The position numbers were made by a program, and so were the translations under genes. The notes under the pieces were generated by a model. It did no database searches, was not told where the DNA came from, and saw only the letters and a program-made list of their open reading frames with translations. Below, in pieces: positions 19,241-28,490 of a stretch of 64,000 nt of DNA; position 1 is the stretch's first letter; every line of letters begins with the position of its first letter. Source of the stretch: PALSA-270 sp963770915 (GTDB lineage: Bacteria; Acidobacteriota; Terriglobia; Terriglobales; Acidobacteriaceae). The DNA lies in the NCBI GenBank assembly GCA_963770915.1, contig CAVYRG010000001.1:4256570-4320569 (forward strand), read 5' to 3'.

Positions 19241-21301
19241 CTAGTGTTTGTGGTTGTTGTCGTTGTGCGTGGATTGATCGGAGTGCTGCTGCGGAGCGCG
19301 CGGCGCCGGTTGCGGGCGGCTTTGCGGTTGCGGCGCCCGCTGCTCTGGCGCTCGGCTCTGCGGTTGCGGCGCCGGTTGGCTTTCGCGCTGCCGCTGCCAG
19401 TTGCCGAACTTCTGCTCCTCGCTTCTTTGCGTTTCCGGACGCTGTTGTACCGGGGGAGCCTGCCTGACCGTTGAACGGCTAGAATCCGAGCCTCGTTGGT
19501 TGTCGTTGCCGGGCTGCGGTGGCCGAGGGGCCGGTTGCGGCTGCGGTACCGGTTGCTGTTCCGGCGCCTGTACTGCTGGTTTTGCTCTTGCGGGTTGCGG
19601 GCGCGGGCCCGGCTCGCCACTTGGTTGCGGCGGCTGTGCCGGTACCGCGCGGCCTTGATTCGGCTGAGGCGGCTGTTGCCGGGGCCAGGGCTGCCCCTGA
19701 TTGCCGACTCCCGGATTCCCCAACGCGGGCCGCTGCGACTGCTCCGGTGGGCGGCCTGCCGGCTGTGGTGTTTGAGGCGTTTCGGTCCTTACCCCCCTCC
19801 CCCGCGAGTTGTCCTGCTGCGTGGACCAGCGCGGATTCGGCGGCCGCGTGGCGATCACCGGACGATTCACAACTGCCGTCGGAGGATGGAATCGGGCGGG
19901 CGCGCCCGCGCCGACCATGCTGGCTCGCACCGGCTGGACCTCAACCCGAGTGCTTACCGGGGCCCTGGCGATCTGCGCTTCATCCACGCGCACGAAGTTT
20001 CGCGCCACCGGCCGCGCGTTGATGAACGTGTCGCGCGAGACCGCCGTAACGTACGGCCCACGCTGGTTGACGTAGGTAATCTGCCGCACGGCCGTGCCGT
20101 GCACGTTATAAGTGTTGTAGACGTTGGTGACCTGTGTGACGGTCACGCGTGTGTTGGTGATGTTAACGTTATTCAAATACACGCGGCTGGTGCGATACCA
20201 GGGCATGTACACTTCGCGCGGCCCCAGCGGGAACCAGGCCACGCCCGGCCCGCCAACGCCAACCGCGAATGAAAATCCCCCTCCGCCGACGAAAGCCACC
20301 AAAGCCGGCGCGTACACGGGACGCACGACCACCGGCCCCGGCAACCAGCACCATGAGCTTTCCACAAAGGCCCAGCGGCCATAGTGGAACGGGGCAAATC
20401 CCCAAGGCTCATCGTCTACCCAGGTCCAGCCCCAGGGAGCAATCCAAACCCAGTGGCCCATGCGATACGGCGCCCAGTCGGCGGCAATGCCGTTCGGCGT
20501 CCACACCGTGCCGTAGTCGGCCACATAGTGCCAGCGGCCATGTCCATCCAGATCCTCGTAGCCGGTCATTTCCGGCGAGATGTAGTTTGCTGATTCGCTG
20601 CGATCTTCCTGTTGATCGCGTGTGAAGGAAAAATTGTCGAAGTCATCGTTCGCCGGAATCTGATTGATCTCGTGATCCAGTTGATCGGTTCCCGAGAAAA
20701 TCGCCCGCTGCCCGGCCACGACCACATAAGACGCTCCGCCGCCGGTGGCTTCGCCGCGTCCACGCCAAACCGTCGTGTCGGTCTGGTTGCCGTCTTCGTT
20801 GACGTCGATGCGGTACTCGCCGGTTGCCTGGACGTCGAACGCCAGATTCGGCGTATCGACTTCCATGGTGTCACCGTCATCGAGGTGTTCCACGCGAAGC
20901 ACAATCGAGCCTTGCGAAAGCTTCAGCTGGGTGACGTGATCGTCGACATCCAAAAATGTGAGGCTCGTTTCAGAATCCATGCGAATGGCAGTTGAGCCGA
21001 TATGCAGTTCCGCCCGCGCATCTTTGTCGGCCCAGATATTGTCGCCACCGGTAAGCGGCCGATTCTCGACCGCCTGCACCCAGTCGCCCTGCCCGCCCGG
21101 CTGCATGGAAACCGAGCCCACCGAATAATTCAATTGAGCCACTCGTCCCGGCGGATCCTGATCCGGCGCCTGATCCAGGTTCTGATCCTGGGCCTGCGGC
21201 GGTTGGGGCACATCCTGCGCAAAAGCCTGCTGGACGCTGGAGAAAGTGAAAAAAAGTCCCGCTAGCAGAACAAACACTGCGAAGGTTTTTTGGGTTTTCA
21301 T
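19241..21301 (-). CDS. secreted FecR/DUF6600 protein with Pro/Gln-rich tail
   Basis: 686 residues. A signal peptide (residues 1-28, ending QQAFAQ) is followed by a Gln/Asp/Pro-rich linker and a FecR-like domain (VGSVSMQPGG, LKLSQGSIVLRVEHL, TPNLAFDVQATGEYRIDVN). Next is a Trp-rich DUF6600 region (MGHWVWIAPWGWTWVDDEPW, then GFAPFHYGRWAF). The last 200 or so residues are low-complexity Pro, Gln and Arg ending in a His/Asn-rich tail. The ATG follows AAGGATAAGCCA. No sigma factor or TonB receptor adjoins, so the classical FecR anti-sigma role is unlikely; an envelope or surface function is inferred. The tail could bind metals or polymers. Confidence 0.85.
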   Translation of the reverse strand: MKTQKTFAVFVLLAGLFFTFSSVQQAFAQDVPQPPQAQDQNLDQAPDQDPPGRVAQLNYSVGSVSMQPGGQGDWVQAVENRPLTGGDNIWADKDARAELHIGSTAIRMDSETSLTFLDVDDHVTQLKLSQGSIVLRVEHLDDGDTMEVDTPNLAFDVQATGEYRIDVNEDGNQTDTTVWRGRGEATGGGASYVVVAGQRAIFSGTDQLDHEINQIPANDDFDNFSFTRDQQEDRSESANYISPEMTGYEDLDGHGRWHYVADYGTVWTPNGIAADWAPYRMGHWVWIAPWGWTWVDDEPWGFAPFHYGRWAFVESSWCWLPGPVVVRPVYAPALVAFVGGGGFSFAVGVGGPGVAWFPLGPREVYMPWYRTSRVYLNNVNITNTRVTVTQVTNVYNTYNVHGTAVRQITYVNQRGPYVTAVSRDTFINARPVARNFVRVDEAQIARAPVSTRVEVQPVRASMVGAGAPARFHPPTAVVNRPVIATRPPNPRWSTQQDNSRGRGVRTETPQTPQPAGRPPEQSQRPALGNPGVGNQGQPWPRQQPPQPNQGRAVPAQPPQPSGEPGPRPQPARAKPAVQAPEQQPVPQPQPAPRPPQPGNDNQRGSDSSRSTVRQAPPVQQRPETQRSEEQKFGNWQRQRESQPAPQPQSRAPEQRAPQPQSRPQPAPRAPQQHSDQSTHNDNNHKH

Positions 21302-21639
21302 TGGCTTATCCTTGCCATGACTGCAAAATATGCCGCAACCTCTGACGCCGTAATCCTACGCTAGGTTAAACCCTTGAAAACGGCAGAAGTTCCATAACTG
21401 TAAACCCTGCGTCCATAATCACTTGAGATGGGCGAAAAAGAGCGCGAGCAGTCGGCCCCATGCCGAAATTCTGCTGCGGCCTGAAGTCAGTTTTGGTGGA
21501 AGAAAGACACCCCGGTCTGAGCTTCGCTGCAAGTTCCCCTTCGCTCCTCGGCCGTTGCGACGAATACCCGTCCGGGCCAGCCGGAGATGGGATATGCGGG
21601 GAACGCAAATGTGGATCGACCAACAGACTACTGCAGCCG
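21302..21639. other. intergenic region
   Basis: 338 bp between the end of an unknown membrane-protein gene and the start of the FecR/DUF6600 gene, both on the minus strand. It should hold the promoter of the latter, but I see no convincing -35/-10 pair, RNA gene or repeat. Confidence 0.35.
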
Positions 21640-23328
21640 TCAGCCTTCGTTGCCGAGCAAATACTCAACCGCGCCGTCCAGCCACAAACCGTCCTCAATA
21701 GGTCTTTTGAACTGACCATTGCGGGGAAGAGGAGACTTGGCAATCGTCCCGATCACCTTCCCGTTCTGAACCACGTAACATCCTTCCGCCTTTACGCCTG
21801 CACTCCGCAAGCCCTCACTCACCGAGCTGGGCCTTGGCTCGCCGTCTCCCGGTGCTATCGCCAAGCGGAAGCCCCGTTCATCAAGGACAGCCCCGATACG
21901 GCGAAGGAATGCTAGCTCTGCCGCATGCGTATCCACGCTTGAGCCTACGGCCAAAACCATAGGCCCCAGCGTGCTGGCTTGAACCACCTGTTCCCATTCG
22001 GCATAGATGTAGCACGGTACCGATCGATAACGGTACTCCTTATTCACCGCACCGTCGCTCCCGGAGCCACCGTGCTTCGACAACCACGCGGTAATTTTCT
22101 GGATGTCCACCCCGGCGTTTGTGAACGCGCCCATCTTAACGCGCTCGACAAGCTGTCCCTGGTGCCAGATCGTACAACCTGTGGACAGGGCCTTTTGCCT
22201 TTGAAGCTCTTCGCCAACAATCCCTTTCTTCACGAGCTTGGTCCAATAAACAGCAGCACCACTGGCTGCCACCGCCTGCAAAAACGCGGGCGTCCAGTTC
22301 TTGACCCAGAACGCCGGGCTTAGCATTCGGCCATATACAAACACAAGGACCGGGCGATCCTGGCTCGCAGCTTGTATGGGACCAAAATCCTCCGTACTCC
22401 GGCCGAGGGCCATATCCGCGATTGACCGGACCGAAGCCGGTATTCCCAGAGCTTTCGCAATCGCCTCCGAGCCAGAGGTCGCCGAACAGATGACCTTGCC
22501 ATCGCGCAACGCAACCCAAGTGCCGTTCCCTCTTGCGTTGATTGGGATCAGCGGGGCAATGTCCTGGTAATGCGTAGGGTAGCTTTTGGCTAGGTTGCAC
22601 CAAAACACATTGATGTTGCGCTGAACGATCTGCTGTGCGCTCGCGCTTACCTGGCCCGCGACCGCCCGAGACAGCTCGTCGCTTTCATTGGTCTCAGATT
22701 CACCGAGCCGCAGCGCATAGACACCCAGGAGCACAAGCCCGCTGCGGCTTGCCTGAAGCAAGACCTCCCGCGACATGGCCGGAGTCGCGCTTATCGTCCG
22801 CGGGCTGCCGTCTTCAGGATCGACCTCAATCTGAAGCGGTTCAGCGTGGTATCCGTCGTATAGAGCACGCTCGATGCTGTCTACGAATCGCAACAGTACC
22901 CATCCCGGGTACACCACCCAGATCGCCAGGAAAACAACGTTGCCAAACAGCAGCCACTTCAACAGCCACCCGCTGTGGTCGCTTGGCGACTTGCAAACCC
23001 CGAGTCCCGCCGATTTGAGGGTTACTTCGTCAGCTAGCCGCGCGGCCGAAAAAGCCGACCTCAGGCCTAACGATGCAAGATCAACGAAGTTTATCCAAAG
23101 GTTTGCCAGCCACTGAAGTCCTACGCCGTAGCTGGCCGTGGGTTGCCCCAGGAATCGACGGGCGCGCTTCACCAATTCGACTTCCTCAACCCGGTTCCAC
23201 GATGCGGAGAACTGGAGCCCGCCAATCGGAACAGGCGGCAGAACGAGAGGGAAGATAAGAGCGATCCACGAAATCACGGGGATTCGCAGCAGTCTGTAGC
23301 GCGATGTCAGGCGAAGCTCGTTGCTCAC
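21640..23328 (-). CDS. 562-residue membrane protein of unknown function
   Basis: I do not recognise this gene. The N-terminal 150 residues hold two hydrophobic segments (about 16-36 IPVISWIALIFPLVLPPVP and about 123-147). The middle and C-terminal part is soluble, with repeated alpha/beta-like stretches such as GTWVALRDGKVICSAT and RPVLVFVYGR near the middle and KAEGCYVVQNGKVIGTIAKS near the C-terminus. The two DGKVI/NGKVI stretches hint at a duplicated sensor-like fold. The reading frame is long and clean. It is flanked by a housekeeping gene (lon) and an envelope gene and has no visible partner. Signal transduction is only a guess. Confidence 0.75.
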   Translation of the reverse strand: MSNELRLTSRYRLLRIPVISWIALIFPLVLPPVPIGGLQFSASWNRVEEVELVKRARRFLGQPTASYGVGLQWLANLWINFVDLASLGLRSAFSAARLADEVTLKSAGLGVCKSPSDHSGWLLKWLLFGNVVFLAIWVVYPGWVLLRFVDSIERALYDGYHAEPLQIEVDPEDGSPRTISATPAMSREVLLQASRSGLVLLGVYALRLGESETNESDELSRAVAGQVSASAQQIVQRNINVFWCNLAKSYPTHYQDIAPLIPINARGNGTWVALRDGKVICSATSGSEAIAKALGIPASVRSIADMALGRSTEDFGPIQAASQDRPVLVFVYGRMLSPAFWVKNWTPAFLQAVAASGAAVYWTKLVKKGIVGEELQRQKALSTGCTIWHQGQLVERVKMGAFTNAGVDIQKITAWLSKHGGSGSDGAVNKEYRYRSVPCYIYAEWEQVVQASTLGPMVLAVGSSVDTHAAELAFLRRIGAVLDERGFRLAIAPGDGEPRPSSVSEGLRSAGVKAEGCYVVQNGKVIGTIAKSPLPRNGQFKRPIEDGLWLDGAVEYLLGNEG

Positions 23329-23477
23329 TCGCTAAAGCCTCAGAAGGGCCGAGTCACGCGAATGCTAAGGGTAGGCTTCCCTAATGTCAATCGCATGCGC
23401 TCGTCCGGCGGACGAGTGACGATTGCATTCGTCTCTCGGAAATGAGGGCTTGTAGCTGGAACGGCTGCCGGCGCTCT

Positions 23478-23505
23478 GGGTTGACGCCCGATTTTTGGCG
23501 TCACC
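23478..23505. terminator. possible terminator hairpin after lon
   Basis: TGACGCC and GGCGTCA pair perfectly around an 8-nt loop, with an outer GGGT/ACCC extension. No T-run follows on the lon strand, so it may be only a stabilising hairpin. Confidence 0.35.
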
Positions 23506-23530
23506 CAACCCAGGGGCGGCTCAAGGCAGC

Positions 23531-25966
23531 TTAGCTGACCGGCTGCTCGCTGAGAACCTTTTCCCTTTCTTCCTCATAGAGCTTTTCCTCGCTGGCGGAA
23601 GAGGGAAGCGCGATCTCGAGAACTTCCGAGATGGTCTTCACGTAGTGGATGCAAACGTTTTCCAGTTGCTCGGGCGTCAGATCTTCTTCGAGGTTGGTCT
23701 TGTTCTCCGCCGGCAGGATCACGTCCTGCACCCCGGCCCGTTTGGCGGCCAGGACCTTCTCTTTGACCCCGCCAATGGGAAGCACGTTGCCGCTGAGAGT
23801 GATTTCTCCGGTCATCGCCGTAAGCGGACGCAGCGGCCTCGCCGTAAGCAACGACACCAGCGCCGTCGCCATGGTCACCCCCGCCGAAGGCCCGTCCTTT
23901 GGAATCGCTCCCGCCGGTACATGAATGTGAATGTCATGCTCCGCGAAAAAGTTCTCCTCGATTCCTAGCAAACTCGCATTCGAACGCACCCAGGTCAGCG
24001 CGGCCTGCATGGATTCCTGCATCACCTGGCCGATCTGCCCGGTCATAGTGAAGCCGCCTTTGCCTTTCATGCTGTTGGCTTCGACGAACAGAATGTCGCC
24101 GCCCGAGGGCGTCCAGGCCAGACCCACAACCACGCCCGCCCGCTTGGTGCGCTCGGCAATCTCGCCTTCGCTACGAACCTTGATGCCGCCCAGGAATTCC
24201 TGAATGATCTCGTTGGTCACGATCAGCTTCTGGCTTTTGCCTTCTGCCAGCCGCCGCGCCTGCTTGCGGCAGATGGTCCCGATGTTGCGCTCCAGGTTGC
24301 GTACGCCCGCTTCCCGCGTGTAGTGGCGAATCACATAGCTCAGAGCCTCGGGAGGAAACTCGATGTTCTCCACCGTAATGCCGTTTTCCTCGATCTGCCG
24401 CGGCACCAGGTACTGGTTTGCGATGTGCAGCTTCTCTTCTTCCGTGTAGCCCTGCAGCTCGATGATCTCCATGCGGTCGCGCAAAGGTTCCGCGATCGGA
24501 TCGAGCATGTTCGCGGTCGTGATGAACAGCACCTTCGACAAATCGAAAGTCACGTCGAGGTAGTTGTCCCGGAAAGAAGCGTTCTGCTCGGGATCGAGCG
24601 CTTCGAGCAGCGCCGACGCCGGGTCGCCCCGGAAATCGCGCCCGACTTTATCGATTTCATCCAGCATGAACACCGGATCCTTCGAATCCGCCCGGCGGAT
24701 GCCCTGAATGATCTGCCCCGGCAGCGCGCCGATGTAAGTGCGCCGGTGGCCGCGAATTTCCGCTTCGTCGTGCACGCCGCCGAGAGAGATGCGCACAAAT
24801 TTCCGCCCCAGCGCGCGGGCAATCGACTTGCCCAGCGAAGTCTTGCCCACTCCGGGCGGCCCAACAAAGCACAGAATCGGACCCTTCATCGCCGGCTTGA
24901 GACGGCGCACGGAGAGAAAATCCAGAATCCGGTCCTTCACCTTCTGCAGGTCATAGTGGTCGGTGTCCAGAATCTCTTTGGCCTTGAGAATGTCCACTTC
25001 GCCGCCGGCGGTCTTCGCCCACGGCAGCACCGCGAGCCATTCGATGTAGTTGCGGGTTACCGAATAGTCCGCCGCCATGGGAGACATGCGGGAAAGCCGG
25101 CCCAATTCCTTAAGCGCTTCTTTCTTCACGTCGTCGGGCATGCCGGCGCCTTCGATTTTCTGCCGCAGGTCCTCGGTATCGCGCGCCCCTTCGTCCTGCT
25201 CGCCCAGTTCCTTCTGGATGGCCTTCATCTGCTCGCGCAGGTAGTATTCGCGCTGCGTTTGCTGCACCCGGTCCTGCACTTCGGACTGGATCTTGTTGCG
25301 CAGCTGCTGCACTTCCAGCTCCCGCGCGAGATGGTGATTGATTTTCTCTAGCCGCACCTGCACATCGGTGGTTTCCAGCGTGTCCTGCTTGTCCGCTGTT
25401 GACAGCGAAGGCAGGTTCGAGCCGATGAAATCCACCAGCCGGCCCGGCTCGTCGATGTTCATGGCGACAGTCGAAAGCTCATCCGACAGGGTGGGTGAGC
25501 CTGCGATAATCTGCTGAAACAGAGTCAAAACATTCCGCTGCAGAGCCTCGAGTTCGGAATTCTTTGGCGGAAGCGCCTCCGGAACCGGGTCGACGTAGGC
25601 CCGCATAAAGGGCGTGAGCTGGGTGAACTCTCCCAGCCGCACCCGGTCCAGGCCCTCCGCAAAGACAAAGAGGCTCTGATTGGGCATCTTTACTACTTTA
25701 TGTACTACCGCCAGGCTGCCGACGGTATAGAGATCGGTGGGCTGCGGCGCGTCTACCCTGGCCTCGCGCTGCGCTACGACGACGATGGTCTTGTCTTCTC
25801 CCAGCGAATTGATCAGCTGGACCGAACTCTCCCGCCCTACCGTTAGCGGCAAAACCGCATGGGGGAACAGAACCGTATCCCGCACCGGCAGGATGGGCAG
25901 GGCACTTGGTTGTTCTTTTCTTTCTTCTACTTTAGAGCTGCGCTCTGGCGCCGCCTGCTTTGCCAT
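23531..25966 (-). CDS. lon: ATP-dependent Lon protease
   Basis: 811-residue LonA-type protease that degrades misfolded and regulatory proteins in the cytoplasm as a hexamer. The N-terminal substrate-binding domain begins LPILPVRDTVLFPHAVLP. A coiled-coil region runs at about 190-250. The AAA+ Walker A GPPGVGKTS has Lys375, and Walker B is VFMLDEIDKVG. The protease domain has the catalytic Ser694 in PKDGPSAG and a dyad Lys at about 737 in GGVKEKVLAAKRAG. The length is typical. AAGGTGA lies just upstream of the ATG. Lon commonly degrades type II antitoxins, which is relevant to the HigBA and VapBC pairs here (general knowledge). Confidence 0.97.
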   Translation of the reverse strand: MAKQAAPERSSKVEERKEQPSALPILPVRDTVLFPHAVLPLTVGRESSVQLINSLGEDKTIVVVAQREARVDAPQPTDLYTVGSLAVVHKVVKMPNQSLFVFAEGLDRVRLGEFTQLTPFMRAYVDPVPEALPPKNSELEALQRNVLTLFQQIIAGSPTLSDELSTVAMNIDEPGRLVDFIGSNLPSLSTADKQDTLETTDVQVRLEKINHHLARELEVQQLRNKIQSEVQDRVQQTQREYYLREQMKAIQKELGEQDEGARDTEDLRQKIEGAGMPDDVKKEALKELGRLSRMSPMAADYSVTRNYIEWLAVLPWAKTAGGEVDILKAKEILDTDHYDLQKVKDRILDFLSVRRLKPAMKGPILCFVGPPGVGKTSLGKSIARALGRKFVRISLGGVHDEAEIRGHRRTYIGALPGQIIQGIRRADSKDPVFMLDEIDKVGRDFRGDPASALLEALDPEQNASFRDNYLDVTFDLSKVLFITTANMLDPIAEPLRDRMEIIELQGYTEEEKLHIANQYLVPRQIEENGITVENIEFPPEALSYVIRHYTREAGVRNLERNIGTICRKQARRLAEGKSQKLIVTNEIIQEFLGGIKVRSEGEIAERTKRAGVVVGLAWTPSGGDILFVEANSMKGKGGFTMTGQIGQVMQESMQAALTWVRSNASLLGIEENFFAEHDIHIHVPAGAIPKDGPSAGVTMATALVSLLTARPLRPLTAMTGEITLSGNVLPIGGVKEKVLAAKRAGVQDVILPAENKTNLEEDLTPEQLENVCIHYVKTISEVLEIALPSSASEEKLYEEEREKVLSEQPVS

Positions 25967-26202
25967 AGATTCACCTTGAGTGTAGTTTGCTCAAGTTTTG
26001 ATGATCCGAAGCCCAACGAAGTTGCAGACCGCTTAATTCCCTTGGATTCTAACCCCTTTGCGCCGCCCGCCAATGAATCAAAGGTTCCACTTCCGCTTGT
26101 CCCCAACGTACCTGTTTCGGCCAGTGACCTGTTCGGCTGCTCCCACTATTCGCCCCTTTGATCCTCATCGGCCCTTCTCAGAATGCCTTGAAGCACTGTC
26201 CG

Positions 26203-27009
26203 CTACACGGCCGGATAAATTCCCAGCACCTTGACCAGATTCGCTACTTCGCCCAGGTTCCGCAGTGCCTGCCGCGCCGCCTCGTCATCGCCGCGGAGGA
26301 AATCCGCATAAAAGACGTACTCCCATGGCCTTCCCCGCATAGGTCGCGATTCGATCTTGCTCAGGCTGATGTTTCGCGCCGCGAATACGCTTAGCGCCTT
26401 ATACAGCGCTCCGGGAACGTTCTTCAACCCAAATGCGATGGAAGTTTTATTGGCTCCTGGAAGAATGCGCCGCGCCTTGCGAAGCAGAAAAAAGCGTGTG
26501 AAATTCTGCTTGTTGTCCTCGATCCCGGCCGCCAGAATCTTGCCGCGGTAAACGGCCGCCGCCCGCCGGCTGGCAATCCCCGCGGCATCCCGCAACCCTT
26601 CCGCAATGACATGCTTCACGCTGCCCGCGGTGTCGTAGAAAGGAGTCGCCACGATTTTCGGGTTGCGCGTAAAGAAATCGCGGCACTGATCGAGCGCCAC
26701 CGGATGCGAGAACACCCTCCGCAGGTCCGACTTCTTCACTCCCGGCGCGGCGATCAGGTTGTGCACGATGCGCAACCGGAATTCGCGCTGAATGAACACA
26801 TCGCGGCTCAACAGCAGATCGCTGTGCTCCACCACCGACCCGGCCAGCGTGTTCTCGATGGGAATGACCGCGATCGCGACCGATCCCCGCTCCAACCGGT
26901 CGAATACGTCTACCGACCGTGCGCATGGCACAACCGTACATTCCGGCAGCATGCGCCGCGCGGCTTCCTCGCTGAAGGAGCCTGCTTCTCCCTGAATGGC
27001 AACTTTCAT
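26203..27009 (-). CDS. pheA: prephenate dehydratase
   Basis: About 268 residues from the ATG at 27009; an in-frame TTG at 27018 is less likely. Converts prephenate to phenylpyruvate in phenylalanine synthesis. Visible motifs are VAIQGEAGSFSEEAA at the N-terminus, VIPIENTLAGSV, and the catalytic NFTRFFLL (TRF). The C-terminal ACT regulatory domain shows PGALYKALSVFAARNISLSK, then IESRP (the phenylalanine-binding motif) and WEYVFYADF. It is a stand-alone dehydratase without a chorismate mutase domain. It starts 10 bp after the stop of the GNAT gene, suggesting one transcript. Confidence 0.94.
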   Translation of the reverse strand: MKVAIQGEAGSFSEEAARRMLPECTVVPCARSVDVFDRLERGSVAIAVIPIENTLAGSVVEHSDLLLSRDVFIQREFRLRIVHNLIAAPGVKKSDLRRVFSHPVALDQCRDFFTRNPKIVATPFYDTAGSVKHVIAEGLRDAAGIASRRAAAVYRGKILAAGIEDNKQNFTRFFLLRKARRILPGANKTSIAFGLKNVPGALYKALSVFAARNISLSKIESRPMRGRPWEYVFYADFLRGDDEAARQALRNLGEVANLVKVLGIYPAV

Positions 27010-27019
27010 GTGCAGCAAG

Positions 27020-27529
27020 TTAGCTGGCGCGGGCCGCGGAAAGCAAATCTTTCTCTAGCATGAGGGCGTCGACTTCGTTTGCGTAGTAGCGGGGGACGGT
27101 CCTTACCAGGAAATAATCGTGGCGTTTGTAGAAGGCCAGAGCCGCCTGGTTGTCGACTGCGGTCTCCAGATTGACGCTGCGGCAGCCCGCCGTGCGCAAC
27201 CGCTCTTCGGCCGCCAGCAACAACTGCGAACCCAGGCCAAGCCGCCGCGCCGCCGGCAGCACGTCAATGGTAACGATGTGACCGCTGCTCCTGCGGCCTG
27301 CGTGCGCGACCAAAAATCCAACCGGTTCCCCGCTTGCCTCCTGGCCTTCCCCGTCAACCTTCGCGGGCTCAACCCTTAGCCTGGCCACCAAAGTAAAAGC
27401 CCACTCCTGCTGGATATAGGTGCTCAGTTCGCGCCGCGAGTAGGCAATTCCTGGCGGAAAACAAGTTTGGTCGATGCCCCACAAGGCTTCGAAATCTTCC
27501 CGCCGAAAATCAGTCAGGGAGAACTCCAC
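27020..27529 (-). CDS. GNAT family N-acetyltransferase
   Basis: 169 residues. The acetyl-CoA-binding motif is VLPAARRLGLGSQLLLAAEE at about 91-110, preceded by GHIVTIDV (beta-4). Then come LETAVDNQAALAFYKRHDY and a C-terminal YYANEVDALMLEKDL, giving the full GNAT core. The overall pattern resembles RimI-like enzymes, but the acceptor (protein N-terminus or small amine) cannot be predicted. There is an unusual Gly/Glu/Lys-rich insertion at about 56-68 (EPAKVDGEGQEASGE). It probably shares an operon with pheA. Confidence 0.85.
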   Translation of the reverse strand: MEFSLTDFRREDFEALWGIDQTCFPPGIAYSRRELSTYIQQEWAFTLVARLRVEPAKVDGEGQEASGEPVGFLVAHAGRRSSGHIVTIDVLPAARRLGLGSQLLLAAEERLRTAGCRSVNLETAVDNQAALAFYKRHDYFLVRTVPRYYANEVDALMLEKDLLSAARAS

Positions 27530-27699
27530 GCCGCCATTGTATGCGCGGCGGTGTGCAACTCAACCAGCTTTGCTGTCACAATTCCTGTGGATAAAGTGGA
27601 CGCTCCGGGATCAGCTCTAACTCTGTGCTACGTTTAGGAATACACCGCTTGCCTTGGCTCGCCGCCGCGACGTAACATGCGCAGCGGGAGGCGTGTGCG

Positions 27700-28350
27700 G
27701 TGCGTTGGCTTGTCATTGACGGACTGGTGGCGGCGATTCTTACCGCGGTGTGGTACTTCGCCTTCACCCGCTACAACTATCGGCGGGGTATTCAGACCTT
27801 GCGCCGCGTAAGCGCGGCCTGCGCCAATGAGGGGAGCATTGTTCGCGCCCGCTGGCTGGGTTCTTCCCGTCTGCAGGCGAATCTGCACTTCTCCACCAGC
27901 TGGTTTGACCGCGTGCGCGTCACCGTGCGGCTGTGCCCGAGGCCTATTCCCATCCAGTGGCTGGTTTGGGCTTACCGCAAACAGAAGGAGACGGTCACTT
28001 TCGAAGCCGATTTGGACTATGCTCCCAGCTCTCCTCTGGAGGTTTTCCGCCAGAGCTGGTTCACCCACGGCAACATGTCGATTGCCTCCGACTCGCAAGA
28101 CTGGCTGATTTCACGCCATGGCCCAGTGGTTTTCACCACCCGCCCGCAGTGGACCCACGAACTCCCGCCCGTGGTTCACACTTTTATGACCTCGACCGGC
28201 CACAGCCTGCTAGATGTGCGGCTGCGCTCCAAATCGCCGCACCTGGCCGCGACCATCAATCTCGATGCGCTTTCCGACCAGGAATCCGCGGCAGGTTTCC
28301 TCAACGTCCTGCGCGAACTCGCCGCCGGCGCCTCCGCCTCCCGGCAGTAG
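27700..28350 (+). CDS. membrane-anchored protein of unknown function
   Basis: 216 residues starting with GTG at 27700, preceded by GGAGG at about 8 nt. One N-terminal helix (LVIDGLVAAILTAVWYFAF) should anchor it in the inner membrane. The rest is soluble with a beta-rich look (SIVRARWLGSSRLQANLHF, VTFEADLDYAP, PVVFTTRPQW, LDVRLRSKSPHLAATINL). I recognise no domain. The following malic enzyme gene is 140 bp away on the same strand and may or may not be co-transcribed. The frame is clean and the coding character clear. Confidence 0.7.
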   Translation: MRWLVIDGLVAAILTAVWYFAFTRYNYRRGIQTLRRVSAACANEGSIVRARWLGSSRLQANLHFSTSWFDRVRVTVRLCPRPIPIQWLVWAYRKQKETVTFEADLDYAPSSPLEVFRQSWFTHGNMSIASDSQDWLISRHGPVVFTTRPQWTHELPPVVHTFMTSTGHSLLDVRLRSKSPHLAATINLDALSDQESAAGFLNVLRELAAGASASRQ

Positions 28351-28490
28351 ATTCGCCGCGAGCCTCAGCACCAGCCGCAGCGTTTCCCTGCCCACTTCAG
28401 CAAGGAACAACAGGATACGGGACCGCCCCGGTAACGCCGAGTCCGTGGATTTATCCTTCCAGGTCTTTTAAAGTAAACGGAGCAAAATTC

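Noticed and set aside
24323..25351. 342-codon frame opposite lon
   Set aside because: Antisense shadow of a highly conserved gene, with His/Arg/Val-rich mirror composition.
27933..28490. 186-codon upstream extension of the malic enzyme frame
   Set aside because: It overlaps the preceding gene in another frame, has Arg/Pro-rich shadow composition, and a good ribosome-binding site precedes the ATG at 28491.
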